From assembly GCF_026586675.1 (NCBI RefSeq), contig NZ_JAODIX010000031.1, positions 1-64,000 on the forward strand: DNA of 64,000 nucleotides, read 5' to 3'. Made by a program: the position numbers and the translations under genes. Numbering within the stretch: the first letter of the stretch is position 1; each line of letters opens with the position of its first letter. Positions 15,115 to 23,968 of this stretch are shown piece after piece. The DNA is from Halorubrum yunnanense (GTDB lineage: Archaea > Halobacteriota > Halobacteria > Halobacteriales > Haloferacaceae). The notes under the pieces were generated by a model. The model saw only the letters and a program-made list of their open reading frames with translations, searched no databases and had not been told where the DNA came from.

Positions 15115-17010
15115 ATGACTGACGACGAACTCATCTGGCGGATATCGGGGGGATCCGGCGACGGGATCGCTTCGACGAGCCAGAACTTCGCAAAGGCCTT
15201 GATGCGATCGGGGCTCAACGTGTTCACGCATCGCCACTACCCGTCCCGCATCCGCGGCGGTCACACCTACACCGAGGTCCGCGCCTCGGGAGACCCGGTG
15301 ACCTCCCGCGGGGACGGCTACAACTTCCTGCTGGCGCTCGGCGACTCGTTCGCCCGGAACCCGCAGGAGGAAGCCGTCTACGGGAACGAGGAGATCAAGC
15401 CGCTCTCGGAGAACTTAGACGAGCTCCGGGAGGGCGGCGTCATCGTCTACGACGAGGGGCTCTTGGACGCCTCCGAGATCCCGAACTTCGAGGAGCGCGC
15501 CGAGGAGAACGACTGGCACGTGTACCCCCTCGACCTCCGCGGACTTGCGCGCGACCAGGGCCGAGAGGTCATGCGCAACACCGCCGGCGTCGGCGCGACC
15601 TGCGCGCTGACAGGGATGGACCTCGACCACGTCCAGGACCTCATGCGCGACGCGATGCCGGAGAAGATCCTCGAGCCGAACCTCGAGATCCTCCAGATCG
15701 CGTACGACCAGGTGCGCGACGAGCACGACGTCGACGCGCCGGACGTCAACGTCCCGACCGGCGAGCACGACGAGACGCAGCTGCTCATGTCTGGCTCGGA
15801 CGCCATCTCCTACGGCGCCATCGACGAGGGCTGCCGGTTCATCGCCGGCTACCCGATGACGCCGTGGACCGAGGTGTTCACTATCATGACGAAGAACCTG
15901 CCGAAGCTCGGCGGGATCTCCGAGCAGGTCGAAGACGAGATCGCGGCGGCCGCGCTTGCGGTCGGCGCCTCGCACGCCGGCGTGAAAGCCATGTCCGGCT
16001 CCTCCGGCGGCGGCTTCGCGCTGATGTCGGAGCCGCTCGGGCTCGCGGAGATGACGGAGACGCCCGTCGTCCTCGTCGAGGCCATGCGCGCCGGCCCGTC
16101 GACCGGGATGCCGACGAAGCCGGAGCAGTCCGACCTCGAACACGTCCTCTACACCTCGCAGGGCGACTCCCAGCGCGTCGTCTTAGCGCCCGGGACCGTC
16201 GAGGAGGCGTACGAGCAGTCGCGGATCGCCTTCCGACTGGCATACGAGTACCAGATCCCGTCGATCCTCCTGTACGATCAGAAGCTCGGCGGCGAACTGG
16301 TGAACGTCCCGAAGAGCCACTTCGACCGCGAGCCGAACCCGACGCTCGGGAAGACCCTGAGCGAGGACGCGCTCGCCGACGAGCCGCATTCGCCCGACGG
16401 GAAGTTCCACCGCTTCCAGCACGACGTCGAGGACGGCGTCTCCCCGCGCTCGATCCCCGGCCAGAAGGGCGGTCGCTTCCTCGCGACCGGCAACGAGCAC
16501 AGCCCGACCGGCCACATCGAGGAGTCGCCGGACAACCGCGTCGCGCAGATCGACCGCCGGACCCAGAAGCTGGAGGCGATCCGCGCCGACCTCGACACGG
16601 TCGACACCGGCTCGTACGCCGGTCCCGATGACGCCCAGTACGGTATCCTCACCTTCGGGAGCCAGCAGGGCACCGTCGAGGAGGCCGTCGGCCGGCTCAA
16701 CGACGCCGGCGTCTCGGTGAAGTCGTACGGCGTCTCCGACATGGCGCCGTTCCCGACCGAGCAGGTCGAGGCGTTCATCGAGAGCGTCGACGAGGTGCTC
16801 GTCGTCGAGATGACCGCGTCGGCACAGTTCCGCGGGCTCGTCCAGAAGCACCTCGGCCGCTACGGCGAGAGGCTGTCGAGCCTGCTGAAGTACAACGGGA
16901 ACCCGTTCGAGCCGGCGGAGATCGTCGACGGGTTCGAGGCCGCGGTCGTCGAGGGCGACGGCGACGCGTCCGGCCATCAGACCACCTTCGTCCCAGCTGC
17001 AGGTGATTAA
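15115..17010 (+). CDS. korA: 2-oxoacid:ferredoxin oxidoreductase, alpha subunit (probably 2-oxoglutarate)
   Basis: The 631-residue subunit fuses the gamma domain (residues 1-about 190, with GGSGDGIASTSQNFAKAL and HRHYPSRIRGGHTY) to the alpha domain (about 210-620, with GSDAISYGAIDEGCRFIAGYPMTPWTE and MSGSSGGGFALMSEPLGLAEMTE). With the beta subunit it oxidatively decarboxylates a 2-oxoacid to acyl-CoA, passing electrons to ferredoxin; haloarchaea use this in place of dehydrogenase complexes. The PSTGMPTKPEQSDL segment is the usual substrate-loop region. The resemblance to haloarchaeal KorA rather than PorA is from memory, so pyruvate remains possible. Confidence 0.85.
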   Translation: MTDDELIWRISGGSGDGIASTSQNFAKALMRSGLNVFTHRHYPSRIRGGHTYTEVRASGDPVTSRGDGYNFLLALGDSFARNPQEEAVYGNEEIKPLSENLDELREGGVIVYDEGLLDASEIPNFEERAEENDWHVYPLDLRGLARDQGREVMRNTAGVGATCALTGMDLDHVQDLMRDAMPEKILEPNLEILQIAYDQVRDEHDVDAPDVNVPTGEHDETQLLMSGSDAISYGAIDEGCRFIAGYPMTPWTEVFTIMTKNLPKLGGISEQVEDEIAAAALAVGASHAGVKAMSGSSGGGFALMSEPLGLAEMTETPVVLVEAMRAGPSTGMPTKPEQSDLEHVLYTSQGDSQRVVLAPGTVEEAYEQSRIAFRLAYEYQIPSILLYDQKLGGELVNVPKSHFDREPNPTLGKTLSEDALADEPHSPDGKFHRFQHDVEDGVSPRSIPGQKGGRFLATGNEHSPTGHIEESPDNRVAQIDRRTQKLEAIRADLDTVDTGSYAGPDDAQYGILTFGSQQGTVEEAVGRLNDAGVSVKSYGVSDMAPFPTEQVEAFIESVDEVLVVEMTASAQFRGLVQKHLGRYGERLSSLLKYNGNPFEPAEIVDGFEAAVVEGDGDASGHQTTFVPAAGD

Positions 17011-17013
17011 CCA

Positions 17014-17952
17014 ATGAGCACGTTTTCAGCCATCGGAGACGAGCGGGAGATCGACCGCGACGAGTACACCCCCGGCGTCGAGCCGCAGCCGACCTGGTGT
17101 CCGGGCTGCGGTGACTTCAGCGTCCTGAAGGCGCTGAAGCAGGCGCTTCCGGAGGTCGGGCGCACGCCCGAGGAGACCCTGCTGTGTACCGGGATCGGCT
17201 GTTCGGGCAAGCTGAACAGCTACCTCGACACGTACGGCTTCCACACGATCCACGGGCGCTCGCTGCCCGTGGCCCGCGCCGCGAAGCTCGCGAACCCCGA
17301 CCTCGAGGTCATCGCCGCCGGCGGCGACGGCGACGGCTACGGGATCGGCGGGAACCACTTCATCCACACGGCCCGGGAGAACCACGACATGACGTACATC
17401 GTCTTCAACAACGAGATCTTCGGGCTCACGAAGGGACAGACCTCCCCGACCAGCCCGAAGGGCCACAAGTCGAAGACGCAGCCGTCCGGCAGCGCTAAAG
17501 AGCCCATCAAGCCGCTCTCGATGTCGCTGAACGCCGGTGCCTCCTACGTCGCCCGCACGGCCGCGGTCAACCCCAATCAGGCGAAGGAGATCATCACCGA
17601 GGCGATCGAGCACGACGGCTTCGCGCACGTCGACTTCCTCACGCAGTGCCCGACCTGGAACAAGGACGCGCGCCAGTACGTCCCGTATATCGACGTCAAC
17701 GAGTCCGACGACTACGACTTCGACAAGACGGACCGCGTCGAGGCCGCGGAGATGATGCGCGAGACCGAGGAGTCGCTCCACGAGGGCGAGGTCCTCACCG
17801 GGCGCTACTACGTCGACGAGGACCGCCCTTCGTACGGCGAGGAGAAGCAGGCGATCGGCGAGATGCCCGACGAGCCGCTGGCCGAGCGCTACTGGGACGA
17901 CGAGTACGAGTGGGAGCGCTCCCACGACATGTTCCTCGAGAAACACGCCTGA
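17014..17952 (+). CDS. korB: 2-oxoacid:ferredoxin oxidoreductase, beta subunit
   Basis: Starts 3 bases after korA stops. The 312-residue thiamine-diphosphate subunit has WCPGCGDFSVLKALKQAL (CxxC of the [4Fe-4S] cluster, about residues 27-44), CTGIGCSGKL near 59-68 (a further cluster Cys) and the TPP/Mg motif GGDGDGYGIGGNHF followed by NNEIFGLTKGQTSPTS. No separate ferredoxin-like delta subunit is encoded, as in other haloarchaeal enzymes of this type. The C-terminal 60 residues are acidic and variable. Confidence 0.88.
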   Translation: MSTFSAIGDEREIDRDEYTPGVEPQPTWCPGCGDFSVLKALKQALPEVGRTPEETLLCTGIGCSGKLNSYLDTYGFHTIHGRSLPVARAAKLANPDLEVIAAGGDGDGYGIGGNHFIHTARENHDMTYIVFNNEIFGLTKGQTSPTSPKGHKSKTQPSGSAKEPIKPLSMSLNAGASYVARTAAVNPNQAKEIITEAIEHDGFAHVDFLTQCPTWNKDARQYVPYIDVNESDDYDFDKTDRVEAAEMMRETEESLHEGEVLTGRYYVDEDRPSYGEEKQAIGEMPDEPLAERYWDDEYEWERSHDMFLEKHA

Positions 17953-18049
17953 CACCTCGACAGACGACCCTTAGGCGGCGGTAAGCCGGGATCGACGGCC
18001 GATCCCGCCCTGGTTCGTCGTTCGTTCGTCTCGTTTTTCGCTTCGCAAG

Positions 18050-18059
18050 GTATTTTTTC
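18050..18059 (+). promoter_or_regulatory. Promoter (TATA-like) of the Lrp gene
   Basis: GTATTTTTTC stands about 25 bp before the ATG at 18080, suggesting its own leaderless transcript rather than read-through from korB. Confidence 0.45.
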
Positions 18060-18079
18060 CGTGCCGACAAAGCGTACGC

Positions 18080-18508
18080 ATGAGCACGGTATCGACGGAA
18101 GAACGGATCCTATCGGTGTTAGAGGAGGACGCGCAGGCCTCCTGCGCGGAGATCGCCGACCGAGCCGACGTCTCGAAGCCGACGGTGCGGAAGTACATTG
18201 ACCGGTTGGAAGAGCGGGGCGTGATCGTGGGCTACTCGGCCGAGATCGACCCGAAGAAGCTCTCGTCGCAGTCGATCGCCATGGTGGGGATGGACGTCGA
18301 CTCCGGGAAGTACGTGGGCGCGACCCGCGACCTGAAGGAGCTCGACGAAGTGCAGGCGCTGTACACCTCCTCCGGCGACCACATGCTGATGGCCGAGGTG
18401 CGCGCCGGCGACGGTGACGAGCTCGGCGACGTCATCTCGGAGCAGCTGCTGGCCATCGACGGCGTCACCGCCGCGCACCCCTCGTTCCTGCAGGAACGCC
18501 TGAAGTAA
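18080..18508 (+). CDS. Lrp/AsnC-family transcriptional regulator
   Basis: The 142 residues show the standard architecture: an N-terminal winged helix-turn-helix (ERILSVLEEDAQASCAEIADRADVSKPTVRKYIDRLEERGVI, about 7-49) and a C-terminal RAM/ligand domain (about 65-140) that forms dimers and octamers and often binds amino acids. It lies 127 bp downstream of korAB in the same direction with its own TATA-like element. Regulation of the oxidoreductase or of amino-acid metabolism is plausible from position only. The effector is unknown. Confidence 0.92.
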   Translation: MSTVSTEERILSVLEEDAQASCAEIADRADVSKPTVRKYIDRLEERGVIVGYSAEIDPKKLSSQSIAMVGMDVDSGKYVGATRDLKELDEVQALYTSSGDHMLMAEVRAGDGDELGDVISEQLLAIDGVTAAHPSFLQERLK

Positions 18509-18649
18509 GGGCTCGAAGGCCGGACGGTTCGGTCCCGGTGGAAAGCTTCTATTGGTAGGCGAGTTCGACTAGGCGCCCGGTCACCGCCGCGACGCTTGGC
18601 GGCGCGACGCCCGGCGCCCCGACGGCGAGCGCCGACCCTCGCCCGCGCG

Positions 18650-19120
18650 CTACCGCAGCTCGTCCGCGTCGGCGGCGACGATCGACTCTTCGCCCGCGTG
18701 ACCGCGCCGAGTGCCGCGCGGGCTGAACCCGTGCGCGGCGAAGAACTCCTGTGCGCCCGGGCTGTCCGCGGGGACGGTCGCCCGGAGCGTGTCGACGTCG
18801 CGGTCGGTCACCGACGACGCGACGCGCGAGAGCAGCTCGGCGGCGACGCCCTCGCCCGCGTGGTTCGGATGGACCCACAGCGCGAGCAGTTCGGCCTCCG
18901 ATCCACCGACGTCGGGGTGGGCGATGGCGACCCCGACGGGTCCGTCGTCGTCCTCCATCAGGAAGGACCACTCCGCCTCCGCGGCGGCCTCGCGGACGCC
19001 GGCGGCGGACACGTCGAGAAGGGGGGATCCGATGTCGTCGAAGACGGTCGTCTCGCGGGCCCGCGAGACCGCCGTCCGAAGCGTCTCCGCGTCGTCGGGC
19101 CGCGCCGCCCGGACATGCAT
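18650..19120 (-). CDS. GNAT-family N-acetyltransferase
   Basis: 156 residues with the GNAT core: HVRAARPDDAETLRTAV at the start, a beta-strand segment WSFLMEDDDGPVGVAIAHPD, then AELLALWVHPNHAGEGVAAELLSRVASSV, where the acetyl-CoA-binding motif A normally reads Q/RxxGxG/A (here NHAGEGVA), and FFAAHGFSPRGT at the C-terminus. Substrate unknown. The ATG at 19118-19120 is immediately downstream of a short A/T-rich segment. Codon use is typical of the chromosome. Confidence 0.85.
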   Translation of the reverse strand: MHVRAARPDDAETLRTAVSRARETTVFDDIGSPLLDVSAAGVREAAAEAEWSFLMEDDDGPVGVAIAHPDVGGSEAELLALWVHPNHAGEGVAAELLSRVASSVTDRDVDTLRATVPADSPGAQEFFAAHGFSPRGTRRGHAGEESIVAADADELR

Positions 19121-19311
19121 ACATTACTGTACGTAAAGAACTCACCTATAGGTTTCGGGATGAGAATTGTTGACACAGGAGCGGCGGTCCGAACGAAAAG
19201 CGCGATCAGTTCCCCGGTCGACCCGTCTGCCGCGCGGCTGATGCGCGTCTGCGGGACCGACGCTCCACGCGACCGGCGCCCAACGCGGTCGTCGCTCCAC
19301 GCGGTGGCGCC

Positions 19312-22300
19312 CTACGCGACCGGCTCGATCCCGATCGTGACGGCGACGTCCTCAACGTCCCACTCCTCGACGAGCCCGCCATCGGCGTTAGCGGCGTCGC
19401 TCGGGTCGTCAAGCCACTCGTCGGCCCGCACCTCGCCGGCGATGAGGTCGGCGTGCTCGTCGACGAAGCCGGCGATTCGGTCGTCGTCGACGGCGACCCC
19501 GACGCGGATCCGAGCCTCGACGTCTAACTCGAGCTCCTTGCGCATCTCCTGGATCCGGCGGATGACGTCGCGGGCGTACCCCTCCGACTCGATCGCGGGG
19601 GTGAGCGAGGTGTCCACGTAGACGGTCCCGCCGTCGAAGTCGGCGCCGGAGACGTCCTCGGGCGGTTCGGCGACGTACTCGACCATCGCGTCGTCGAGGT
19701 CGACGGGCTCGCCGTCGACGGCCACATCGCCGCCCTCGACCGCCGCGCGGGTCGCGCCCTGCACCGCGTCCATCACCTTCTGGGCGTCGGCGCCGAAGGC
19801 GGGCCCGATCTCGGCCATCTGCGGCTCGGCGGTCTCGACGAGCTCGTCGAACGCGTCGGTGACGGTCACCTCGCGGGCGTTGACGCGCTCGCCGATCAGG
19901 TCGGCGAGGCGCTCGACCGCGGCGGTCACCTCGTCGTCGTCGCTCTCGACGACCACGCGCGGCACGGGCCACCGGAGCTTGCGGCCGGCCTGCTGGCGGG
20001 CGTTCGCCGCGGCCTCCTCGACGTCGCGGAGGACGGCCACGTCGCGCTCCAAGTCCGGGTCGCGCAGGTCGTCGTCGGGCTCGGGGTAGTCGAGCTGGTG
20101 GACGGTCGCGGCCTCGCCGTCGAGCGTCTGGTACATGCGCTCGGTCAGGTACGGCGCGATCGGCGCGAGCAGCCGGATCACCTCGTCGAGGACGGTCGCG
20201 AGCGTGGCGTAGGCCCCGCGCTTCGAGGCGGAGTCGGCCTCCTCCCACATGCGGTCGCGGACCGCCTTCACGTAGAACCGCGAGACGTCCTGCGTGACGA
20301 ACTCGATGATCGCGTTGACGGCGTCGCTGACGCGGTAGTCGGCCCACGCCTCGGTCACCTCGGTCTCGACCGACTGGAGCCGGGAGAGCACCCACTCGTC
20401 GGCGAGCTCGAGCTCGCCGTCCGAGAGGTCGGCCTCGGCGGGGTCGTAGCCGTCGAGTTCCATGTACTCCAGCGGGAAGCGGAAGACGTTCCAGAGGATG
20501 TTGAGCTTCCCCTGGAGCTCGCCGAGCCCGTCCCACTCGAACGCGAGGTCGACCCCCTGCTGGTCGTGGCTGAGGAGGTACGTGCGGAGCGGGTCGCGGC
20601 CGGCGCGTTCGATCGCTTCTTCGGGCGTGACGATGTTCCCCACCGACTTCGACATCTTGCGGCCGTCCTCGTCGTTGGCGAACCCGTGCATCAGCACCTC
20701 CTTATACGGGACCTCGCCGACGGCGGCGGTCCCCATCCCGAGCTGCGACCAGAACCAGCCCCGGGTCTGGTCGTGTGCCTCGACGATGAAGTCGGCGGGC
20801 CACAGCTCGTCGTGGGCGTCCTCGTCGCTCGGGTACCCGAGCGTGCCCCAGCTGGCGACCGAGGAGTCGAGCCACACGTCGAATACGTCCTCGACGCGGC
20901 GGTACGTGGTGTCGTCCTCGACGATGGTCAGGTCGTCGACCGCGGGGCGGTGGAGATCGATCGCCTCGGGATCGATGTCCTCCTCGACGCGCTCGGCGAG
21001 CTCCTCGCGGGTGCCGACCACGATCATGTCCTCGTCGAGGTTCCCGGCCTCGGCGTCCTCCGGCACCCAGATCGGGATCGGGACCCCCCAGTAGCGCTGG
21101 CGGGAGACGTTCCAGTCGGGCGCGTCCTCGATGAAGTCGCGGAACCGGTTGTCGCGGGCCCACTGGGGGTGCCACTCGGACTCCTCCATGTTGTCGAGGA
21201 GGTCCGCTTTCACGTCCGTGATCGAGATGAACCACTGGTCGGTGACCAGCTGGATGATCCCGGTGTCGCAGCGCCAGCAGTGCCCGTAGCTGTGGTCGAC
21301 GGTGCCGTGCGCAAGCATGTGGCCGTCGGCGACCAGATCGTCGACGATCTCGTCGTTGGCGTCGCGCACGAACTGCCCCGCGTACTCGCCCGCGGCCTCG
21401 GCGAACTCGCCGTTGGGACCGACGGGGCAGTGGATGTCGAGTCCCAGCTCGGTGCCGCGGTGGAAGTCCTCCTCCCCGTGGCCCGGCGCGGAGTGGACCA
21501 GTCCGGTACGGTCGGCCTCCACGTAGTCGGCGGCGTACACCTGTCCGGCGCCCTCGAAGTCTGGGTACTCCGCGACGCGGTCGGCGAGCGGGTGGTCGTA
21601 CGCCAACCCGACGAGCTCCTCGCCCGTCAGCTCGGTCTCGACCTCGTACGACTCGTAGCGGCCCTCCCCGAGCACGTCCTCGACGCACTCGGCGGCGACG
21701 TAGAGCACCTCCTCCTCGCCGTCCCTCTCGGCGCGGACCGCGTTGTACGTGAGCTCCTCGTCGACGGCGACGAAGGTGTTCGCGGGGATCGTCCACGGCG
21801 TCGTCGTCCAGATGACGAGGCTCCCCTCGCGGTCCGCGAGCGGGAACTTCACGTAGATGGAGGGGTCCTCGACGTCCTCGTACTCGACCTCGTTGTTGGC
21901 GAGCCCGGTCTCGCAGCGCGGGCACTGCGAGATGGAGCGTTTCCCCTGCTCGACGAGCCCGTTGTCGGCGACGTTGGAGAACGCCCACCACGCGGCCTCC
22001 ATGTACTCGGGGTCGATCGTCTCGTAGGGGTTCTCCCAGTCCATCCAGACGCCGATGGACTTGAAGTCCTCGTCCATCGCCGCGCGGTTGGTGACGGCGA
22101 ACTCCTTGCATTTCTCGATGAACGGCTCCATCCCGTACTCCTCGATGTCTCGCTTGTTCTCGAAGCCGAGCTCCTCCTCGACTTTCACCTCGATCGGGAG
22201 CCCGTGCATGTCGTAGCCCGGGCGGTCGGTGACCCGGTGGCCGGTCATCCGCTTGTGGCGGATGATCGCGTCCTTCAGCGTCTTGTTCCACGCCGTGCCG

Positions 22301-22464
22301 AGGTGCATCTGGCCGGAGGTGTACGGCGGCCCGTCCACGAAGAAGAAGGGCGGGTCGTCGGCGTGCGCCTCCTTTGCCGACTCGTAGGCGTCCACGTCGT
22401 CCCAGTACTCGTCGACCGCCGACTCGACGTCCGCGGGCGCGTACTGGTCGTCGATCTGCTCCAT
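19312..22464 (-). CDS. ileS: Isoleucyl-tRNA synthetase
   Basis: A full-length class I synthetase of 1050 residues. The HIGH-type motif is HLGT at 54-57 (PPYTSGQMHLGT), and the KMSKS motif is intact at 603-607. Between them lies the editing domain (about 190-390, containing VIWTTTPWTIPANTF, which checks misactivated valine). The region after 640 is the anticodon-binding part, with WVLSRL...FVTQDVSRFYVK, and a C-terminal extension of about 200 residues. The end at 19312 is followed by a gene-poor 190 bp. Tandem 32-bp repeats lie just upstream of the start codon. Confidence 0.96.
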   Translation of the reverse strand: MEQIDDQYAPADVESAVDEYWDDVDAYESAKEAHADDPPFFFVDGPPYTSGQMHLGTAWNKTLKDAIIRHKRMTGHRVTDRPGYDMHGLPIEVKVEEELGFENKRDIEEYGMEPFIEKCKEFAVTNRAAMDEDFKSIGVWMDWENPYETIDPEYMEAAWWAFSNVADNGLVEQGKRSISQCPRCETGLANNEVEYEDVEDPSIYVKFPLADREGSLVIWTTTPWTIPANTFVAVDEELTYNAVRAERDGEEEVLYVAAECVEDVLGEGRYESYEVETELTGEELVGLAYDHPLADRVAEYPDFEGAGQVYAADYVEADRTGLVHSAPGHGEEDFHRGTELGLDIHCPVGPNGEFAEAAGEYAGQFVRDANDEIVDDLVADGHMLAHGTVDHSYGHCWRCDTGIIQLVTDQWFISITDVKADLLDNMEESEWHPQWARDNRFRDFIEDAPDWNVSRQRYWGVPIPIWVPEDAEAGNLDEDMIVVGTREELAERVEEDIDPEAIDLHRPAVDDLTIVEDDTTYRRVEDVFDVWLDSSVASWGTLGYPSDEDAHDELWPADFIVEAHDQTRGWFWSQLGMGTAAVGEVPYKEVLMHGFANDEDGRKMSKSVGNIVTPEEAIERAGRDPLRTYLLSHDQQGVDLAFEWDGLGELQGKLNILWNVFRFPLEYMELDGYDPAEADLSDGELELADEWVLSRLQSVETEVTEAWADYRVSDAVNAIIEFVTQDVSRFYVKAVRDRMWEEADSASKRGAYATLATVLDEVIRLLAPIAPYLTERMYQTLDGEAATVHQLDYPEPDDDLRDPDLERDVAVLRDVEEAAANARQQAGRKLRWPVPRVVVESDDDEVTAAVERLADLIGERVNAREVTVTDAFDELVETAEPQMAEIGPAFGADAQKVMDAVQGATRAAVEGGDVAVDGEPVDLDDAMVEYVAEPPEDVSGADFDGGTVYVDTSLTPAIESEGYARDVIRRIQEMRKELELDVEARIRVGVAVDDDRIAGFVDEHADLIAGEVRADEWLDDPSDAANADGGLVEEWDVEDVAVTIGIEPVA

Positions 22465-22502
22465 ACGCGTTGGTCTGCGCGCGCGTATTTGAATACGGCG
22501 GA

Positions 22503-22634
22503 GTCGGGGTCAACGCCGCGGAAGGTACGACGAAGTCGGGGTCAACGCCGCGGAAGGTACGACGAAGTCGGGGTCAACGCCGCGGGCGAGGCGAGGCGGG
22601 GCGGACGCCGCACGAAATCGGGGTCAACGCCGTG
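22503..22634. repeat. 32-bp tandem repeat between ileS and the PGF-CTERM gene
   Basis: Two full 32-bp units (22503-22534 and 22535-22566) and a partial third (from 22567) begin with GTCGGGGTCAACGCCGCGG. The same core recurs once more, slightly changed, near 22617-22634. The units are directly abutting with no spacers. They fill the shared upstream region of two divergent genes, where promoter elements of ileS must also lie. Confidence 0.85.
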
Positions 22635-22690
22635 GGCAGCCCGAGTAATCGGCTCATACCAATATATCATTCCGACTCCTATCTCCGACT

Positions 22691-23947
22691 ATGAACGTTG
22701 CACGCGTGGCTCTCGTGGGCGCGGCTGTACTGGTCGTCGCGATTGTCGCGACCGGCGGCGCGGTCGGTCAGAACGCCGATCCGGTCACGCTCACTGTCTC
22801 GGTGGCCGACCAAGACGGCGACGCCGTCAGCGGCGTGGCCGTCGAGGCGACGTGGGAGACCGACTCGGGCGAGACGGGGACCGCGTCGGGCACGACGGCG
22901 AGCAACGGCAACGTGCTTCTGGACGTCCCCGAAGGAGCGAGCGTCGATCTGGACGTCGACGACGACACCTACGTCCGGAACCGGCCCTTGGAGATCGCCA
23001 GCGCGAGCGGGGGAGACGTCGCGCTCGGGGTCTCTCGCAGCGGCACCGCCACGGTAGCGGTCGTCGACGATCAGAACCGGTCGCAGGCCGGCGCGAGGGT
23101 GACGGTCCGCGAGGACGGACGGAGGGTCGACCGCGGCGAGACCGACGGAGACGGCGTCTACGAGACGGCCCGCCTCGAGCGCGGCACGTACGAGTTCACC
23201 GTCGTGAAGCCGGGGTACTACGAGAGCGAGCGCGAGGTGTCGGTGTCGCTGAACACGGAGGCGACGGTCGGTATCGAGCGCGGCACCGTCACGCTCGACG
23301 TCCAGACCCTCGACGACCACTTCGACCCGCCCGCCGCGATCGAGACGGGGTCGGTCCGGGTGTCCTCGTCGGTGTACGACGCCGAGGTGAGCGTGACCGA
23401 GGGGACCGTCTCCCTCGCCGTTCCCGTGAACGCCGCGTACACGGTGGCGGTCGTGAAGGACGGGTACGACGCCTCGCCCGAGCGGGTCAGGGTGCGCGAG
23501 TCCTCGGCGAGCGTGAACGCGACCGCCCAGCGGACGCCCACGCTGTCCGTCAGGCCGGCGAACGAGCGGGTGCTCGTCGGGGAGACTACCCGGGTGACGG
23601 TGCGGAACGCGTACGACGAGCCGGCGGTCGGCGCGACCGTCGAGGTCGACGGCGAAGCGGTCGGCGAGACCGACGATCGCGGGGAGGTCGGCCTCCCGAT
23701 ATCGTCCGCCGGCGACCGGACGATCGTCGCGCGCGACGGGGACGTCGAGTCCGATCCGGTGACGGTTGAGGGCGTCGAGACCGCGGCGGAGGCCGACGGG
23801 AACGGCTCGGACGCCGAAAACGCCTCCGACGACGCCGACGAGGGTTCGGGGAGCACCGACGACGGCGCTCCCGGCTTCGGGGCCGTCGCGGCGGTCCTCG
23901 CGGTGCTCGCCGCGGCCGGCGTCGCGGGTCGCCGGCGCGGTCGCTGA
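22691..23947 (+). CDS. PGF-CTERM-anchored surface protein with Ig-like/carboxypeptidase-regulatory repeats
   Basis: The 418-residue protein has a Sec signal peptide (about residues 1-27). Several beta-sandwich repeats of about 80-90 residues follow (for example ARVTVREDGRRVDRGETDGDG and TYEFTVVKPGYYESEREVSV), resembling carboxypeptidase-regulatory/PEGA-type domains. Then come an acidic Asp/Ser-rich spacer and the C-terminus GAPGFGAVAAVLAVLAAAG followed by an Arg cluster. That C-terminus is a complete PGF-CTERM signal: PGF motif, helix, basic tail. It marks the protein as a substrate of archaeosortase A, encoded 12 kb upstream. Ligand or structural role unknown; S-layer-associated location is inferred. 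Confidence 0.85.
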   Translation: MNVARVALVGAAVLVVAIVATGGAVGQNADPVTLTVSVADQDGDAVSGVAVEATWETDSGETGTASGTTASNGNVLLDVPEGASVDLDVDDDTYVRNRPLEIASASGGDVALGVSRSGTATVAVVDDQNRSQAGARVTVREDGRRVDRGETDGDGVYETARLERGTYEFTVVKPGYYESEREVSVSLNTEATVGIERGTVTLDVQTLDDHFDPPAAIETGSVRVSSSVYDAEVSVTEGTVSLAVPVNAAYTVAVVKDGYDASPERVRVRESSASVNATAQRTPTLSVRPANERVLVGETTRVTVRNAYDEPAVGATVEVDGEAVGETDDRGEVGLPISSAGDRTIVARDGDVESDPVTVEGVETAAEADGNGSDAENASDDADEGSGSTDDGAPGFGAVAAVLAVLAAAGVAGRRRGR

Positions 23948-23968
23948 GGGGAAACGGCGCGCCTCCCG

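Noticed and set aside
22503-22634. CRISPR array between ileS and the surface-protein gene
   Set aside because: Units abut with no unique spacers and there are no cas genes. Tandem repeats only.
20098-23769. Long + strand open frame (over 1200 codons) opposite ileS
   Set aside because: High-GC DNA opens antisense frames; the minus strand carries a full, motif-complete IleS, and the + frame is Arg/Val-rich shadow sequence.
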